A stretch of DNA of 64,000 nucleotides from Alcanivorax sp. (GTDB lineage Bacteria > Pseudomonadota > Gammaproteobacteria > Pseudomonadales > Alcanivoracaceae), in assembly GCF_002733835.1 (NCBI RefSeq), contig NZ_NVWY01000001.1, positions 186,001-250,000 on the forward strand, given 5' to 3'. Position numbers and translations under genes: made by a program. The notes under the pieces were generated by a model. The model did no database searches. It saw only the letters and a list, made by a program, of their open reading frames with translations, and was not told the origin of the DNA. Shown here in pieces: positions 48,545 through 58,753 of the stretch; the stretch's first letter is position 1; each line of letters opens with the position of its first letter.

Positions 48545-48579
48545 GCCAAACGCTCGACGCCGGATGCCTGACGTCAAAC
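48545..48579 (+). repeat. Heptad array, GCCxxAC class, downstream of the lipid kinase gene
   Basis: Five units in register (GCCAAAC, GCTCGAC, GCCTGAC among them). A GCCTT/AAGGC mini-hairpin (48596-48607) follows before the stop of the lipid kinase gene. The region 48462-48544 holds the right half of the split terminator and no gene. No second arm is visible. Confidence 0.55.
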
Positions 48580-48619
48580 CCCATGGCCTGGGCGGCCTTT
48601 CAAGGCTTGTGGCAAAACC

Positions 48620-49495
48620 CTATGAATCAAACAGGGTAGCCACCCGCATGGGCACCGGCGCGTCTTCCACTTCAATCTCCGCCGGCAAGTTACCCGCCGG
48701 ATCGCCGTCTGCCTGAATCGGCTCTTCACCGTTCTCACAGCGGATATGCACCCGCTGGGCTCGCAGGCTGGCCACGCCATCCATCCGCTCCATGCGCCCG
48801 AACAACAGGGCAACCAGGCAACGCAGTAAAAACCGCACGCCGGGCTTCTGGAATAACAGCACCTGCACCTGTGGGCGCAGGATATTGGCCTCGTTACTCA
48901 ACACGAAGCTGCCACCGTAATGGCGGCCATTGGTGATAATGGCGGAGAAACAATCCAGTGGCCGGCCATCCACCTCCACCCGATAGTGGCGCTGACCATA
49001 ACGGCCAACCTGGCCAAGCATGGATAGCACATAAGCCAGTTTGCCGAAACGCTCCTTGATGCCCAGGTTGACCCCATTGACCACCCAGGCGTCATAGCCA
49101 ATGCCGCACATCATGATAAACCGCCGGCCATTCAGGCGGGCCGGCGTCACAGACACGCTTTTGCCCTTCACTACCACCTGCGCGGCCTGCTCCGGTTTTT
49201 TCGGCAACCCCAGCTCTTTGGCCAGTACATTCGCGGTGCCGGTGGCAAACACGCCCAGCGCCACGCCGCCAGCCAAGCCGTTGAGCACTTCGTTGGTAGT
49301 GCCATCTCCGCCCACGGCGACGACACAATCGCCTTGGTCCGAGAGCCCATTGAGGTAGTTCGTAGCGTCGTTGGGGCCTTTGGTGTAATACAGGCGCACG
49401 CTGGCTCCCTGGCGCTCCAGCTCAGCCACAAAACGGCAGAGCAACGCCTCCCGACCGCCACCGGCAGTCGGGTTGTAAATCACAGTGACTTTCAT
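48620..49495 (-). CDS. Diacylglycerol-kinase-family lipid kinase (YegS-like)
   Basis: 291 aa. DAGK catalytic domain: IYNPTAGGGRE at the start, nucleotide-binding VAVGGDGTTNEVLNGLAG (about 60-77), GVFATGTANVLAKELGLP and the C-terminal QADGDPAGNLP motif. It probably phosphorylates a lipid or sphingoid alcohol at the inner membrane. The substrate cannot be read from sequence. Confidence 0.88.
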   Translation of the reverse strand: MKVTVIYNPTAGGGREALLCRFVAELERQGASVRLYYTKGPNDATNYLNGLSDQGDCVVAVGGDGTTNEVLNGLAGGVALGVFATGTANVLAKELGLPKKPEQAAQVVVKGKSVSVTPARLNGRRFIMMCGIGYDAWVVNGVNLGIKERFGKLAYVLSMLGQVGRYGQRHYRVEVDGRPLDCFSAIITNGRHYGGSFVLSNEANILRPQVQVLLFQKPGVRFLLRCLVALLFGRMERMDGVASLRAQRVHIRCENGEEPIQADGDPAGNLPAEIEVEDAPVPMRVATLFDS

Positions 49496-49525
49496 CAGAC
49501 AGGAAACCCTCGTACTACTCCCGGT

Positions 49526-50281
49526 TCAGGCCGGGTTATCGATATCAATAAAGGTATGCTCAATGCCGTAATGATCGCTGAGCCACTGGCCCAGCGCCAT
49601 GGCGCCATAACGCTCGGTGGCATGGTGGCCACAGGCGAAATAGTGCATGCCGGTTTCCCGGGCAAAATGGGTGGTCGGTTCGGAAATTTCGCCGCTCAGG
49701 TAGGCATCCACGCCTTTGGCCTGAGCCTTTTCGATAAAGCCCTGGGCCCCGCCGGTACACCAGCCGACCGTTTCAATTTCGTCGCCGGGATCGCCGATAT
49801 GCAAGGGCGTCCGGCCCAATACCGCTTCCACATGGGCGGCGAATTCTGACGCACTCATGGGGCTGTCCAGTCGCCCCACATTGCCGATGGGCCGGGGCGA
49901 ATCATCCAGCCCGCCTTCGGTGGTCAGGCCCAGACGGAGCGCCAACTGGGCATTATTGCCCAGTGTGGGGTGAGCATCCAGCGGCAGGTGATAGGCAAAC
50001 AAGTTGATGTCATGGCGCAACAGAGTCTGCAGCCGTTGCTTCTTCATGCCCCGGATCTGCTGGCTTTCCCCTTTCCAGAAATAGCCGTGGTGGACCAGAA
50101 TGGCATCGGCTTCTTCCACGATGGCCGCGTCAATCAAGGCCTGACAGGCCGTCACGCCGGACACCACCCGATGAATCTGCTCGCGGCCTTCCACCTGCAA
50201 ACCATTGGGGCAGTAATCCTGAAACCGGTCCGTGGCCAGTTCCTGGTCGAGCAGAGACAACATGTAATCGCGCTTGAGCAT
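49526..50281 (-). CDS. Nif3-like dinuclear metal centre protein (YbgI family)
   Basis: 251 aa from ATG 50281 with GGAAGG upstream; ATG 50305 is possible. Metal ligands: HHGYFWKGE, AYHLPLDAHP, GEISEPTTHFA and ACGHHATERYG. Conserved NGLQVEG at the start. Hexameric toroid protein, proposed GTP cyclohydrolase-like, function unsettled. The neighbouring degS start is divergent. Confidence 0.93.
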   Translation of the reverse strand: MLKRDYMLSLLDQELATDRFQDYCPNGLQVEGREQIHRVVSGVTACQALIDAAIVEEADAILVHHGYFWKGESQQIRGMKKQRLQTLLRHDINLFAYHLPLDAHPTLGNNAQLALRLGLTTEGGLDDSPRPIGNVGRLDSPMSASEFAAHVEAVLGRTPLHIGDPGDEIETVGWCTGGAQGFIEKAQAKGVDAYLSGEISEPTTHFARETGMHYFACGHHATERYGAMALGQWLSDHYGIEHTFIDIDNPA

Positions 50282-50600
50282 GGCACCTTCCGGCAGGTCG
50301 GACATGATGAATGTGGTCGCAAAACCCGTGCAGGCTGATCTCTGCGCCAACCCTGCCACTCGCCAGGTGATGTACCCTAGGCGCGTAATCGTTGCAACGC
50401 GGGCCTTCGCAGGGCGTTGCCGAGAGCATGGCAATGGCTGGCGCGCGACCATTTGCCACAGCCAACCGGTGGTAGCAATCACCATTCACAGGTTCTACTA
50501 TTGCGCGCAGTTTACCTATCAGACCCCTCACTTGTCTCGCCAGAGGCCCTTCACCAGGCTCTGACGAAAAAGGGGAACCGCATAAACGGGGGCATTACCG
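50282..50600. other. Gene-free divergent region between the Nif3-like and DegS genes
   Basis: 319 nt with no supportable gene. It must hold both promoters. A CCTAGG palindrome is seen at 50378-50383, but no convincing -35/-10 pair. The minus-strand open frame reaching to 50485 is the upstream extension of the Nif3-like gene and is not conserved. Confidence 0.5.
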
Positions 50601-51698
50601 GTGATCAAACTGCTTCGTTTTCTGGCCGGCCCGGTGATTACCGGCCTGGCCGTCGGCCTTGTCGCCCTGTGGTGGTACCAGTGGGGCCCCAACGCTGAGC
50701 CCGCACAGCATGACACCGGCGTCGCCAGCTATGCCGGCGCGGTAAACCATGCGGCCCCGGCGGTGGTGAACATCTACACCACCCAGATCATCACCAACGA
50801 GGACGTGGCCGAAGACCCGCTGTTCAACCGCTTTATGGAACAACCCCGCCGTGAACGCGCCCTGAGCAGCCTGGGCTCCGGGGTAATTGTCGACGACGGC
50901 GGCTATGTGCTGACCAGTTATCACGTCATCCGCGATGCGGATGAAATTCTGGTGGCCCTGCGTGATGGCCGGGACGCCCCCGCCCGGGTGGTGGGCACGG
51001 ACCCGGAAACCGACCTGGCACTGCTGCATGTTGCCCTGGAAGATTTACCCGAAGTCGAGCTGAACGGTAACGGCCCGGTGCAGGTGGGCGATGTGGTGCT
51101 CGCCATCGGCAACCCGCTGGGTGTGGGTCAGACAGTATCCATGGGCATCGTCAGTGCCACCGGCCGCAGCCACCTGGGCATCGCCACCTTTGAGAACTTT
51201 ATCCAGACCGACGCGGCCATTAACCGGGGCAACTCCGGCGGCGCGCTGATTGATACCCGCGGCCACCTGATCGGCATCAACACCGCCATCCTGTCTGCGG
51301 ACGGCAGCTGGCAAGGCATCGGCTTTGCCACCCCCGCCTCCATTGCCAAGGAAGTGATGAGTGACCTGATCGAACATGGCCGTGTGATTCGTGGCTACCT
51401 GGGCGTCACCGTGCAGGACATGACTCCGTCACTGGCGGACACCTTTGGCATGGAAGACGTACGCGGAGGCGTGGTCACTGAAGTGGTGGTCGACAGCCCT
51501 GCCCATAAAGGCGGCCTCCAGCCCGGCGACGTTCTGGTGGGAATCGACGGCGACGTGATGGCCGACGGCTACGAAGCCATGAACCGGATTGCCGGGATGA
51601 AACCGGACGACAAAGTAACCCTGGAAGTGATCCGCAACCGTCAGCCCCTGTCCGTGGACGTGGTCATCGGCACGCGCCCACCGGCGGAAACGGAATGA
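50601..51698 (+). CDS. algW: Periplasmic serine protease DegS/AlgW (HtrA family)
   Basis: 365 aa. N-terminal membrane anchor (residues 8-26), trypsin-like domain with triad His108 (SYHVI), Asp138 (TDLALL) and Ser212 (GNSGGAL), then one PDZ domain starting near GYLGVTVQDM. One PDZ and an anchor indicate the DegS/AlgW type, which cleaves the anti-sigma factor RseA/MucA under envelope stress. The start is GTG 50601 with GGGGG upstream. Its stop touches a large inverted repeat. Confidence 0.93.
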   Translation: MIKLLRFLAGPVITGLAVGLVALWWYQWGPNAEPAQHDTGVASYAGAVNHAAPAVVNIYTTQIITNEDVAEDPLFNRFMEQPRRERALSSLGSGVIVDDGGYVLTSYHVIRDADEILVALRDGRDAPARVVGTDPETDLALLHVALEDLPEVELNGNGPVQVGDVVLAIGNPLGVGQTVSMGIVSATGRSHLGIATFENFIQTDAAINRGNSGGALIDTRGHLIGINTAILSADGSWQGIGFATPASIAKEVMSDLIEHGRVIRGYLGVTVQDMTPSLADTFGMEDVRGGVVTEVVVDSPAHKGGLQPGDVLVGIDGDVMADGYEAMNRIAGMKPDDKVTLEVIRNRQPLSVDVVIGTRPPAETE

Positions 51699-51865
51699 GG
51701 CAATTAATAGTTAATAATGAATAATTAATAACTACACGGTCTTTTTTTCAGGCTATACAAAACGCAAGAGGCCGCGCCCAAACCATGGGCGCGGCCTCTT
51801 GCGTTTCAAGACAGAGAACCTGTCTCGCGCACTATTAATTATTCATTATTAACTATTAATTGCCT
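51698..51865. repeat. 33-bp perfect inverted repeat made of TTAATAA heptads, filling the algW/DUF4139 gap
   Basis: Arm 51698-51730 is the exact reverse complement of arm 51833-51865. Each arm contains four heptads (TTAATAG, TTAATAA, TGAATAA and one more). The left arm begins on the last base of the algW stop; the right arm ends on the base before the DUF4139 stop. A very strong terminator lies between them. AT content contrasts with the GC-rich surroundings. Confidence 0.92.
51760..51806. terminator. Bidirectional terminator with 21-bp perfect stem
   Basis: Stem 51760-51780 / 51786-51806, loop AACCA, core AAGAGGCCGCGCCCA. A closely related hairpin follows hisC (53735-53771). Poly-T (51743-51749) precedes it on the plus strand. 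A small AGACAG/CTGTCT hairpin lies at 51810-51826. Confidence 0.9.
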
Positions 51866-53464
51866 TTAAAGCCCTTCTACACCGCTCAGCATTGCCCCTT
51901 CCGGGTAGCGAATTTCGAAGCCTTGTTTGAAACTTTCTTCCCCCCCGGCGGGCAAGGTGAACTGCCAGCGTTGCAGCCCTTTCACATCATCCACGTCGCG
52001 GGCATCTGCGGCCTTGCCTTTGGCCGTGACAACAATATCCTCGTTACCGGCCACCGGCAGGCGATCCAGCAGATTCACCGTCACCGCCTTGTCGTAATGG
52101 GACGTCAGAGTGATGTTTTTCAGCGCAGACAGGGTCTTCTCCTTGCTGATCAGGCCGACTTCTCCTTGCTGTGATGGCTCGCGAACCACGGCAATCTGCA
52201 GGCGCGGATCATCGCCGAAACTCATCTTCACCTTTTCGCCCTGCTTGATGCTGTCGCCACGGTGGTAACGGGCCAGCCGCTGACCATCGCGCAACAAAGT
52301 GACGCGCCCCGCCAACCAGGGCAGCGCGCTGGTATTCTTCCATTCCCCCACCAGCAACACCGCCGGCTGCTGCCAGAGATAACTTTCGCGGCTGAGCGTC
52401 ACCGGCAGTTCAGCCTGCTGATAGGGCACACGGGCACTGGCGTTGCCACTGGCCAGAGACAACGGAGACGAAAGCGGCACGCGCATATCAAAACCGTGAG
52501 CCACCGGAGCGGCCACCGGCATCGCCTGCAGATGCTCAGCCATATCGGCTTCGAAGGCGGCCGGTTCCGCCATCACGCTGCGCAGGGACTGTTTGCGCAT
52601 TGCCGGTTGCGGCGTCGCCAGACGCACTATCCAGGGCTGCGGATCCGGCAGGTGACGGTAACCGGCCGGCACCAGCCCCAGGGTGGCACTGACATTCTGC
52701 CAGTCCTCGCCAGTGCGGTTATGAATCAGCGCAATACCGGTAACGGCAACCGTTTCACTACCGCTATCCAGATCGACCCGCAATTGATTCTGCCAGCCGG
52801 CCTGGCCGGTAAAATACTGCAACTCCACCTGCGCGGTGGCCGACGCGTCAGCACCGACAGTGAGCACCAGTTCGCGGCTGCGAGTCTGCCCCTGCCCCAG
52901 CTGCTGCCGCTCCTGCCGCAGCGCCTCCAGCTTGCGTTGCTGTTCTTCCCGGGTCACCACACGCTGATTAATCGCCGCCTGTCGTTGCGCCACCGCCTTG
53001 CCAATGGACTCCCAAGCACTGGCCCATTTTTCCACCGGCACCTGGGCAAACACGGCCTCACCCTGTGGCGCCTGCCCCATCAGCGATTGCAGATGATTGA
53101 TCTGTTGCTGGTCCAGGCTATCAGCCGCGCGGGCGGCGGCCATGGCCTGCTCCAGGTCAAGAATCGCCGCATCCAGCTCGGCACGACGGGCCGAGATATC
53201 GCCCTCAGCAATGGCAAACCCTTGTTGCATCCCCAGCAACCTGGCCCCTTTCACGGCCACCTGCAGGCTATCCAGATCCAGCTCCGGCAAACCTTTCACC
53301 ACCAGCTGGTGCTCACCGGCGGGCAAAGCCTGGGAGAACGTACGACTGAGATGGGCCTGGGCGGGAAACAACACGGCCTTGCTCACCGGAGCGGTAACCG
53401 CAAAGTCAGCGGCAAAAAGGGGAATCGGAATCAGGGCACAGGCGAGCAGTAGCGAACGTTTCAT
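51866..53464 (-). CDS. DUF4139/DUF4140 protein (mucoidy-inhibitor-A-like)
   Basis: 532 aa. Sec signal peptide (MKRSLLLACALIPIPLFA), N-terminal DUF4140 (VSKAVLFPAQAHLSRTF, LPELDLDSLQVAVKGA), a central coiled coil (about 85-195), and a C-terminal DUF4139 beta domain (SYLWQQPAVLLVGEWKNTS, GLISKEKTLS). Predicted periplasmic; biochemical role unknown. Convergent with algW. Confidence 0.88.
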   Translation of the reverse strand: MKRSLLLACALIPIPLFAADFAVTAPVSKAVLFPAQAHLSRTFSQALPAGEHQLVVKGLPELDLDSLQVAVKGARLLGMQQGFAIAEGDISARRAELDAAILDLEQAMAAARAADSLDQQQINHLQSLMGQAPQGEAVFAQVPVEKWASAWESIGKAVAQRQAAINQRVVTREEQQRKLEALRQERQQLGQGQTRSRELVLTVGADASATAQVELQYFTGQAGWQNQLRVDLDSGSETVAVTGIALIHNRTGEDWQNVSATLGLVPAGYRHLPDPQPWIVRLATPQPAMRKQSLRSVMAEPAAFEADMAEHLQAMPVAAPVAHGFDMRVPLSSPLSLASGNASARVPYQQAELPVTLSRESYLWQQPAVLLVGEWKNTSALPWLAGRVTLLRDGQRLARYHRGDSIKQGEKVKMSFGDDPRLQIAVVREPSQQGEVGLISKEKTLSALKNITLTSHYDKAVTVNLLDRLPVAGNEDIVVTAKGKAADARDVDDVKGLQRWQFTLPAGGEESFKQGFEIRYPEGAMLSGVEGL

Positions 53465-53601
53465 TATTAAGGCCTTTGCGTTGGGCGATGCCTGTTAGTA
53501 CCGCAGGTATGGGAAAGGTTCAAGCGGGCAAACCCTGACTTCGGCCAACAGGCGATTTAGGAGCGAGAAGACCTCTGAAAAAGCCAACATTGGTAATATC
53601 T

Positions 53602-53676
53602 GTGGGAAGTAATGCTCGCATCACGAACAACGGTGCAAAGCTAAAGCGCCTTCGCGATGCAAGCATCGCTTCCCAC
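53602..53676. repeat. Inverted pair of REP-like palindromes (type B)
   Basis: Copy 53602-53627 (GTGGGAAGTAATGCTCGCAT..) and minus copy 53648-53676 (GTGGGAAGCGATGCTTGCAT..). Head and core resemble the type A units and the pair inside the 48303-48450 element. They lie upstream of the DUF4139 gene within the 339-nt gap 53465-53803, which otherwise holds a terminator and a heptad array. Confidence 0.75.
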
Positions 53677-53734
53677 GGTAGTATCGCCGTCTTCATAAAA
53701 TGCAAAGTTCAAGCGCGACTCTACCCGTTAACCC

Positions 53735-53771
53735 AAAGAGGCCGCGCCCAAAGGGTGGGCACGGCCTCTTT
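53735..53771 (-). terminator. Terminator of the mlaC-ibaG-murA-hisGDC run
   Basis: Stem 53735-53750 / 53756-53771 with one mismatch and loop AAGGG; core AAAGAGGCCG as in the algW terminator. On the minus strand it is 33 bases past the hisC stop. Confidence 0.8.
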
Positions 53772-53801
53772 GTCTGCATGTGGCAAAACTTATTCCACGC
53801 T

Positions 53802-53829
53802 TTTTAACTTTCAGTTTTCAGCTTTTCAC
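53802..53829 (+). repeat. Heptad array, TTTCAGx class, inside the hisC 3' end
   Basis: Four units in register (TTTCAGT, TTTCAGC, TTTTCAC among them). The array includes the hisC stop codon and encodes the last eight residues of HisC. A weak mirror arm may lie near 53692-53716. Confidence 0.6.
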
Positions 53830-54931
53830 TCAACCCGTCCAGCGCCGCAATCAGCGCCTGATTCTGTTCTGGCGTGCCCACGGTGATCCGCAGGTAGTCG
53901 GCGATGCGCTCGGGTTTGCCAAAATGGCGCACGATAATGCCTTGCTCGCGCAGCCCCTGGGCCAGTTCAGCACCACTATGCCTCTCGTGGCAGGCAAAGA
54001 GAAAATTGGCCGCCGAGGGCAAACTGTCGAAGCCCCGCTGCGCCAGCTGATCGGTGAGCCACTCACGCTGACCAATCACCTGCTCGCAGCCTTTTTCAAA
54101 CCATTCCTGATCCTCAAACGCGGCCACGCCGGCGGCAATGGCCAGACGATCCAGTGGGTAGGAGTTGAAGCTGTCCTTGATGCGATTCAGACCATCAATC
54201 AAGGCCTCATCACCCACTGCCAGCCCGATACGCAAGCCGGCCAGGGAGCGGGATTTTGACAGGGTTTGGGTAACCAGTAGATTCGGGTAGCGGTTTACCA
54301 GGGCGATTGCCGTGGTGTCGCCCTGCCCCGGGCTACCGGCAAAATCGATGTACGCCTCATCGATCACCACCAGGGTTTCCGTATTGATCTGTAACAGGCG
54401 CTCAATCTCACTCAGCGGCAACAGCTTGCCGGTGGGCGCATTGGGATTGGGAAAAATAATACCGCCGTTGGGGCGCGGCTTGTCGCCGGCGAGATAATCA
54501 TCCACCGCAATGCCCAACTCACCATCGAGCGGCACCGGCTGGTAGTCGATCTGATACAGGCCACAATAGACCTTGTAGAAGCTGTAGGTAATATCCGGGA
54601 ACAGCAGCGGCTGATCCTGTTTGAAAAACGCCATAAACAGGTGCGCCAGCACTTCGTCGGAGCCATTGCCAACAAACACCTGGGAACGCTCGATCCCGTA
54701 ACCTTGATTGGAATAGTAATCGGCGATGGCCTGCTTGAGCTGGCTGCTGTCCGGGTCCGGGTACAGCCGCAGCCGCTCGTCCGCCTCAGCGCGGATCGCC
54801 TCAATCACTTTCGGCGACGGGCCGAGCGGATGCTCATTGGTGTTCAGCTTTACCAGCTTGTCCATCTTGGGCTGCTCGCCGGGCACATAAGGCTCCAGCC
54901 CATGAACGAAGTCGCTCCAGTATTGACTCAT
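53804..54931 (-). CDS. hisC: Histidinol-phosphate aminotransferase
   Basis: 375 aa from ATG 54931 (GGAG five bases upstream; the frame to 54970 is rejected). PLP fold type [34 protein letters not shown] and the PLP lysine in [16 protein letters not shown]. It converts imidazole-acetol phosphate to histidinol phosphate. The C-terminus LSEKLKTES is encoded by heptad repeat sequence. Confidence 0.96.
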   Translation of the reverse strand: MSQYWSDFVHGLEPYVPGEQPKMDKLVKLNTNEHPLGPSPKVIEAIRAEADERLRLYPDPDSSQLKQAIADYYSNQGYGIERSQVFVGNGSDEVLAHLFMAFFKQDQPLLFPDITYSFYKVYCGLYQIDYQPVPLDGELGIAVDDYLAGDKPRPNGGIIFPNPNAPTGKLLPLSEIERLLQINTETLVVIDEAYIDFAGSPGQGDTTAIALVNRYPNLLVTQTLSKSRSLAGLRIGLAVGDEALIDGLNRIKDSFNSYPLDRLAIAAGVAAFEDQEWFEKGCEQVIGQREWLTDQLAQRGFDSLPSAANFLFACHERHSGAELAQGLREQGIIVRHFGKPERIADYLRITVGTPEQNQALIAALDGLSEKLKTES

Positions 54932-54943
54932 AAGTTCTCCGCC

Positions 54944-55009
54944 GGAAGCCTGACGCCAAACGCCGGACAAAGAGGCCGCACGTCAGGCGTCTGGCATCTG
55001 GCTTCTAGC
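54944..55009. repeat. Inverted heptad arrays, GGAxGCC class, hisD/hisC
   Basis: Units on plus at 54944-54971 (GGAAGCC, TGACGCC) and on minus at 54982-55009 (AGATGCC, AGACGCC), the same word. The right arm covers the hisD stop. Between and overlapping them is AAAGAGGCCGC, half of the terminator core found after hisC and algW, without its partner strand. The locus is inside the operon. Confidence 0.75.
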
Positions 55010-56303
55010 GTTTAATTCTATATTCCGCACTGCGCGCGTGGGCCGTCAGGCTTTCGCCGCGCGCCAGCGGGGAGGCGATTTTTGCCAGGGTGCTGGCCCC
55101 GTCCGGGGAGCAACCAATCAACGAGCTGCGCTTCTGGAAATCGTACACGCCCAGCGGCGACGAAAAGCGCGCGGTAGCGCTGGTGGGCAGCACGTGATTT
55201 GGCCCGGCACAGTAATCACCCAGCGCTTCCGGCGTGTGACGGCCCAGAAAAATCGCACCGGCATGACGAATTTTTTTCGCCCACTGCTCCGCGTCATCAA
55301 TGGATAATTCCAGGTGTTCGGAGGCGATGCGGTTGGCGATCTCAATGGCCTGATCCAGGTCTTTCACCTGAATCAGTGCACCGCGATGCTTCATGGAGGT
55401 ACGAATAATGGTCTCGCGCTCCAGGGTCGTCGCCAGGCTTTCCATGGATTCGGCCACCTGATTCAGGAACGCCGCATCCGGGGACACCAGAATCGCCTGG
55501 GCTTCCTCATCGTGCTCCGCCTGGGAGAACAGGTCCATGGCGATCCAGTCCGGGTCGGTCTTGCCGTCACAAACCACCAGAATTTCCGAGGGACCGGCAA
55601 TCATGTCGATGCCCACTTTGCCAAACACCTGCCGCTTGGCTTCGGCCACATAGATGTTGCCGGGACCGACAATTTTGTCCACCGCGGGCACGGTTTCGGT
55701 GCCGTAGGCCAACGCGGCCACGGCTTGCCCGCCGCCCAGGGTAAAGAGCTTGTCGACCCCGGCGATGGCCGCCGCCGCCAGCACCATGTCATTGATAATG
55801 CCGTCCGGGGCGGGCGAGACCATGATGATTTCGCCCACACCGGCCACCTTTGCCGGCAGCGCATTCATCAACACGGAACTGGGATACGCCGCCTTGCCAC
55901 CGGGCACATAGATGCCGGCCCGATCCAGTGGCGTCACCTGCTGGCCCAGCAAGGTGCCATCGGCTTCGCGGTAGTGCCAGGAATCCTGCTTCTGCTTTTC
56001 ATGGTAACGGCGCACGCGATCGGCGGCGGCTTCCAGGGCCTCACGCTGCTCGGCAGGAATGCGCGCCAGCGCAGCCTGCAACTGGGCGTGATCCACCACC
56101 AGCTTATCCATGCTCGCTACGTCACGACGATCAAAGCGGTTGGTGTATTCCACCAGTGCCGCGTCGCCGCGCCGGGCCACATACTTGAGAATGCCGCGCA
56201 CGCGATCGGCCACTTCGTCATCGCGTTCTTCCGACCAGGCGGTGAGCGCGGCCAGCTTGGCATCGAAGTCCGCATCTTGGGCGTTAAGCCAGGTGGTTTC
56301 CAT
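55005..56303 (-). CDS. hisD: Histidinol dehydrogenase
   Basis: 432 aa. NAD- and zinc-dependent oxidation of histidinol to histidine. Signatures: [56 protein letters not shown] and the C-terminal [20 protein letters not shown]. Normal length. Confidence 0.97.
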   Translation of the reverse strand: METTWLNAQDADFDAKLAALTAWSEERDDEVADRVRGILKYVARRGDAALVEYTNRFDRRDVASMDKLVVDHAQLQAALARIPAEQREALEAAADRVRRYHEKQKQDSWHYREADGTLLGQQVTPLDRAGIYVPGGKAAYPSSVLMNALPAKVAGVGEIIMVSPAPDGIINDMVLAAAAIAGVDKLFTLGGGQAVAALAYGTETVPAVDKIVGPGNIYVAEAKRQVFGKVGIDMIAGPSEILVVCDGKTDPDWIAMDLFSQAEHDEEAQAILVSPDAAFLNQVAESMESLATTLERETIIRTSMKHRGALIQVKDLDQAIEIANRIASEHLELSIDDAEQWAKKIRHAGAIFLGRHTPEALGDYCAGPNHVLPTSATARFSSPLGVYDFQKRSSLIGCSPDGASTLAKIASPLARGESLTAHARSAEYRIKR

Positions 56304-56349
56304 GATCTCTCTCGTTCAACGCAACAGGCCCGCACACATCCAGCCACCC

Positions 56350-56385
56350 GCGTGACCGCGTGAAGCGTGTTGCATGCAAGCGTTA
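56350..56385 (+). repeat. Heptad array, GCGTGxx class, hisG/hisD
   Basis: Units GCGTGAC, GCGTGAA, GCGTGTT, GCATGCA with one extra base between the first two, ending two bases from the hisG stop. Same word as the dolP/sspB array. A mirror arm near 56305-56330 is weak. Confidence 0.55.
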
Positions 56386-56387
56386 AC

Positions 56388-57032
56388 TTAACCCGCCTTG
56401 CGAGACGCCACCGCCTCGGCCAGCTTGTCCAGGATCGTCTGGATATCACTGTGACGGGTCTTCATGCTGGCCCGGTTGACGATCACACGGGTAGAAATGT
56501 GGGCGATCAGCTCGGTGGGCTCCAGGCCGTTGGCGCGCAGGGTATTGCCGGTATCGACAATATCCACGATGCGGTCCGCCAGCCCCACCAACGGGGCCAA
56601 TTCCATGGCGCCATACAGCTTGATCACTTCTGCCTGTTTGCCCTGCTGGGCGTAATAGGCCTTGGCCACATTCACAAACTTGGTGGCCACGCGCAGGCGG
56701 CTGCCGGTTTCCGGGGCGTCCTTCATGGCCGCCACCATCAATTTGCAGCGGGCAATGTCCAGATCCACCGGTTCAAAGACCCCGTCACCGCCGTGCTCCA
56801 TGAGCACGTCCTTGCCGGCCACACCGATATCCGCCGCGCCATGCTGCACATAGGGCGGCACGTCCGTGGCGCGGATGATGATGATTTTGACGTCGTCACG
56901 GCTGGTGTCGAAAATCAGTTTGCGTGAGGCCGCCGGGTCTTCCAGCAGCTCAATGCCTGCGGCTTTCAGCAGCGGCAGGGTTTCCTTGAGAATACGCCCT
57001 TTGGAGAGGGCGATGGTCAATGGCTTGCTCAT
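56388..57032 (-). CDS. hisG: ATP phosphoribosyltransferase, short form
   Basis: 214 aa from ATG 57032. First step of histidine synthesis. [19 protein letters not shown]-type segment ([13 protein letters not shown]) and the PRPP loop [13 protein letters not shown]. It lacks the C-terminal regulatory domain, so it is the short HisG that needs a separate HisZ subunit, not in this window. 17 bases from murA. Confidence 0.96.
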   Translation of the reverse strand: MSKPLTIALSKGRILKETLPLLKAAGIELLEDPAASRKLIFDTSRDDVKIIIIRATDVPPYVQHGAADIGVAGKDVLMEHGGDGVFEPVDLDIARCKLMVAAMKDAPETGSRLRVATKFVNVAKAYYAQQGKQAEVIKLYGAMELAPLVGLADRIVDIVDTGNTLRANGLEPTELIAHISTRVIVNRASMKTRHSDIQTILDKLAEAVASRKAG

Positions 57033-57049
57033 CACAGGTCCCGATCCGA

Positions 57050-58321
<1,272 letters not shown>

Positions 58322-58367
58322 CTAGATGGTTGCGTTCTTCCAGCCCGTTTTCGGCCTGGGGCCGGGG

Positions 58368-58622
58368 TCAGGACAGACCCTGGTTCTGGGCTTTTTCCCA
58401 CTCCGCCGGGGTAAAGGCAATAATCTGCACGGCATGGATGGTGTTACTTTTGATCTGCTCGTCGATGGTGGCGTACACCAGCTGCTGGCGTTTCACCGGC
58501 ATCAGCCCGGCAAAGGCCTCTGACACCACACGAATCTGGAACCGGTCACCGCCGCCTTCCACTGCCACATCGGCATTGTCAAAACCGGCATCAACCAATG
58601 CCTGAACTTCTTCCGGATTCAT
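58368..58622 (-). CDS. ibaG: BolA/IbaG family protein
   Basis: 84 aa. BolA fold with VEGGGDRFQIRVVSEAFAGLMPVKRQQLVYATI; partner of monothiol glutaredoxin in Fe-S handling. Usually encoded between mlaB and murA. Its ATG overlaps the stop of a 44-codon ORF (ATGA). Confidence 0.93.
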   Translation of the reverse strand: MNPEEVQALVDAGFDNADVAVEGGGDRFQIRVVSEAFAGLMPVKRQQLVYATIDEQIKSNTIHAVQIIAFTPAEWEKAQNQGLS

Positions 58623-58753
58623 CTTTGCTCCTCAACAGGGCCCTGGTCAGGCCCAAACAGCACTGGAGCGGCCTGCAGCCGCTCCATCAAATCGTCATCA
58701 AGGGCGTAATAATACGCGAGCACGCTGCCCCTTACCACGGCAGGCGGGTTCAC
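58619..58753 (-). CDS. Candidate 44-aa small ORF in the mlaB position
   Basis: Starts with GTG overlapping the mlaC stop (GTGA) and ends with TGA overlapping the ibaG ATG (ATGA), filling the gap exactly. The product begins MNPPAVVRGSVLAYYYALDD and ends in an acidic tail. No STAS-domain similarity to MlaB is evident and I do not recognise it. Double stop-start coupling is the only support; it could be a decayed mlaB or chance. Confidence 0.4.
   Translation of the reverse strand: MNPPAVVRGSVLAYYYALDDDLMERLQAAPVLFGPDQGPVEEQR

Noticed and set aside
53700-53730. TAGAGT -10 box for the DUF4139 gene near 53718
   Set aside because: A -35 at proper spacing would fall inside the terminator stem and does not match the consensus.
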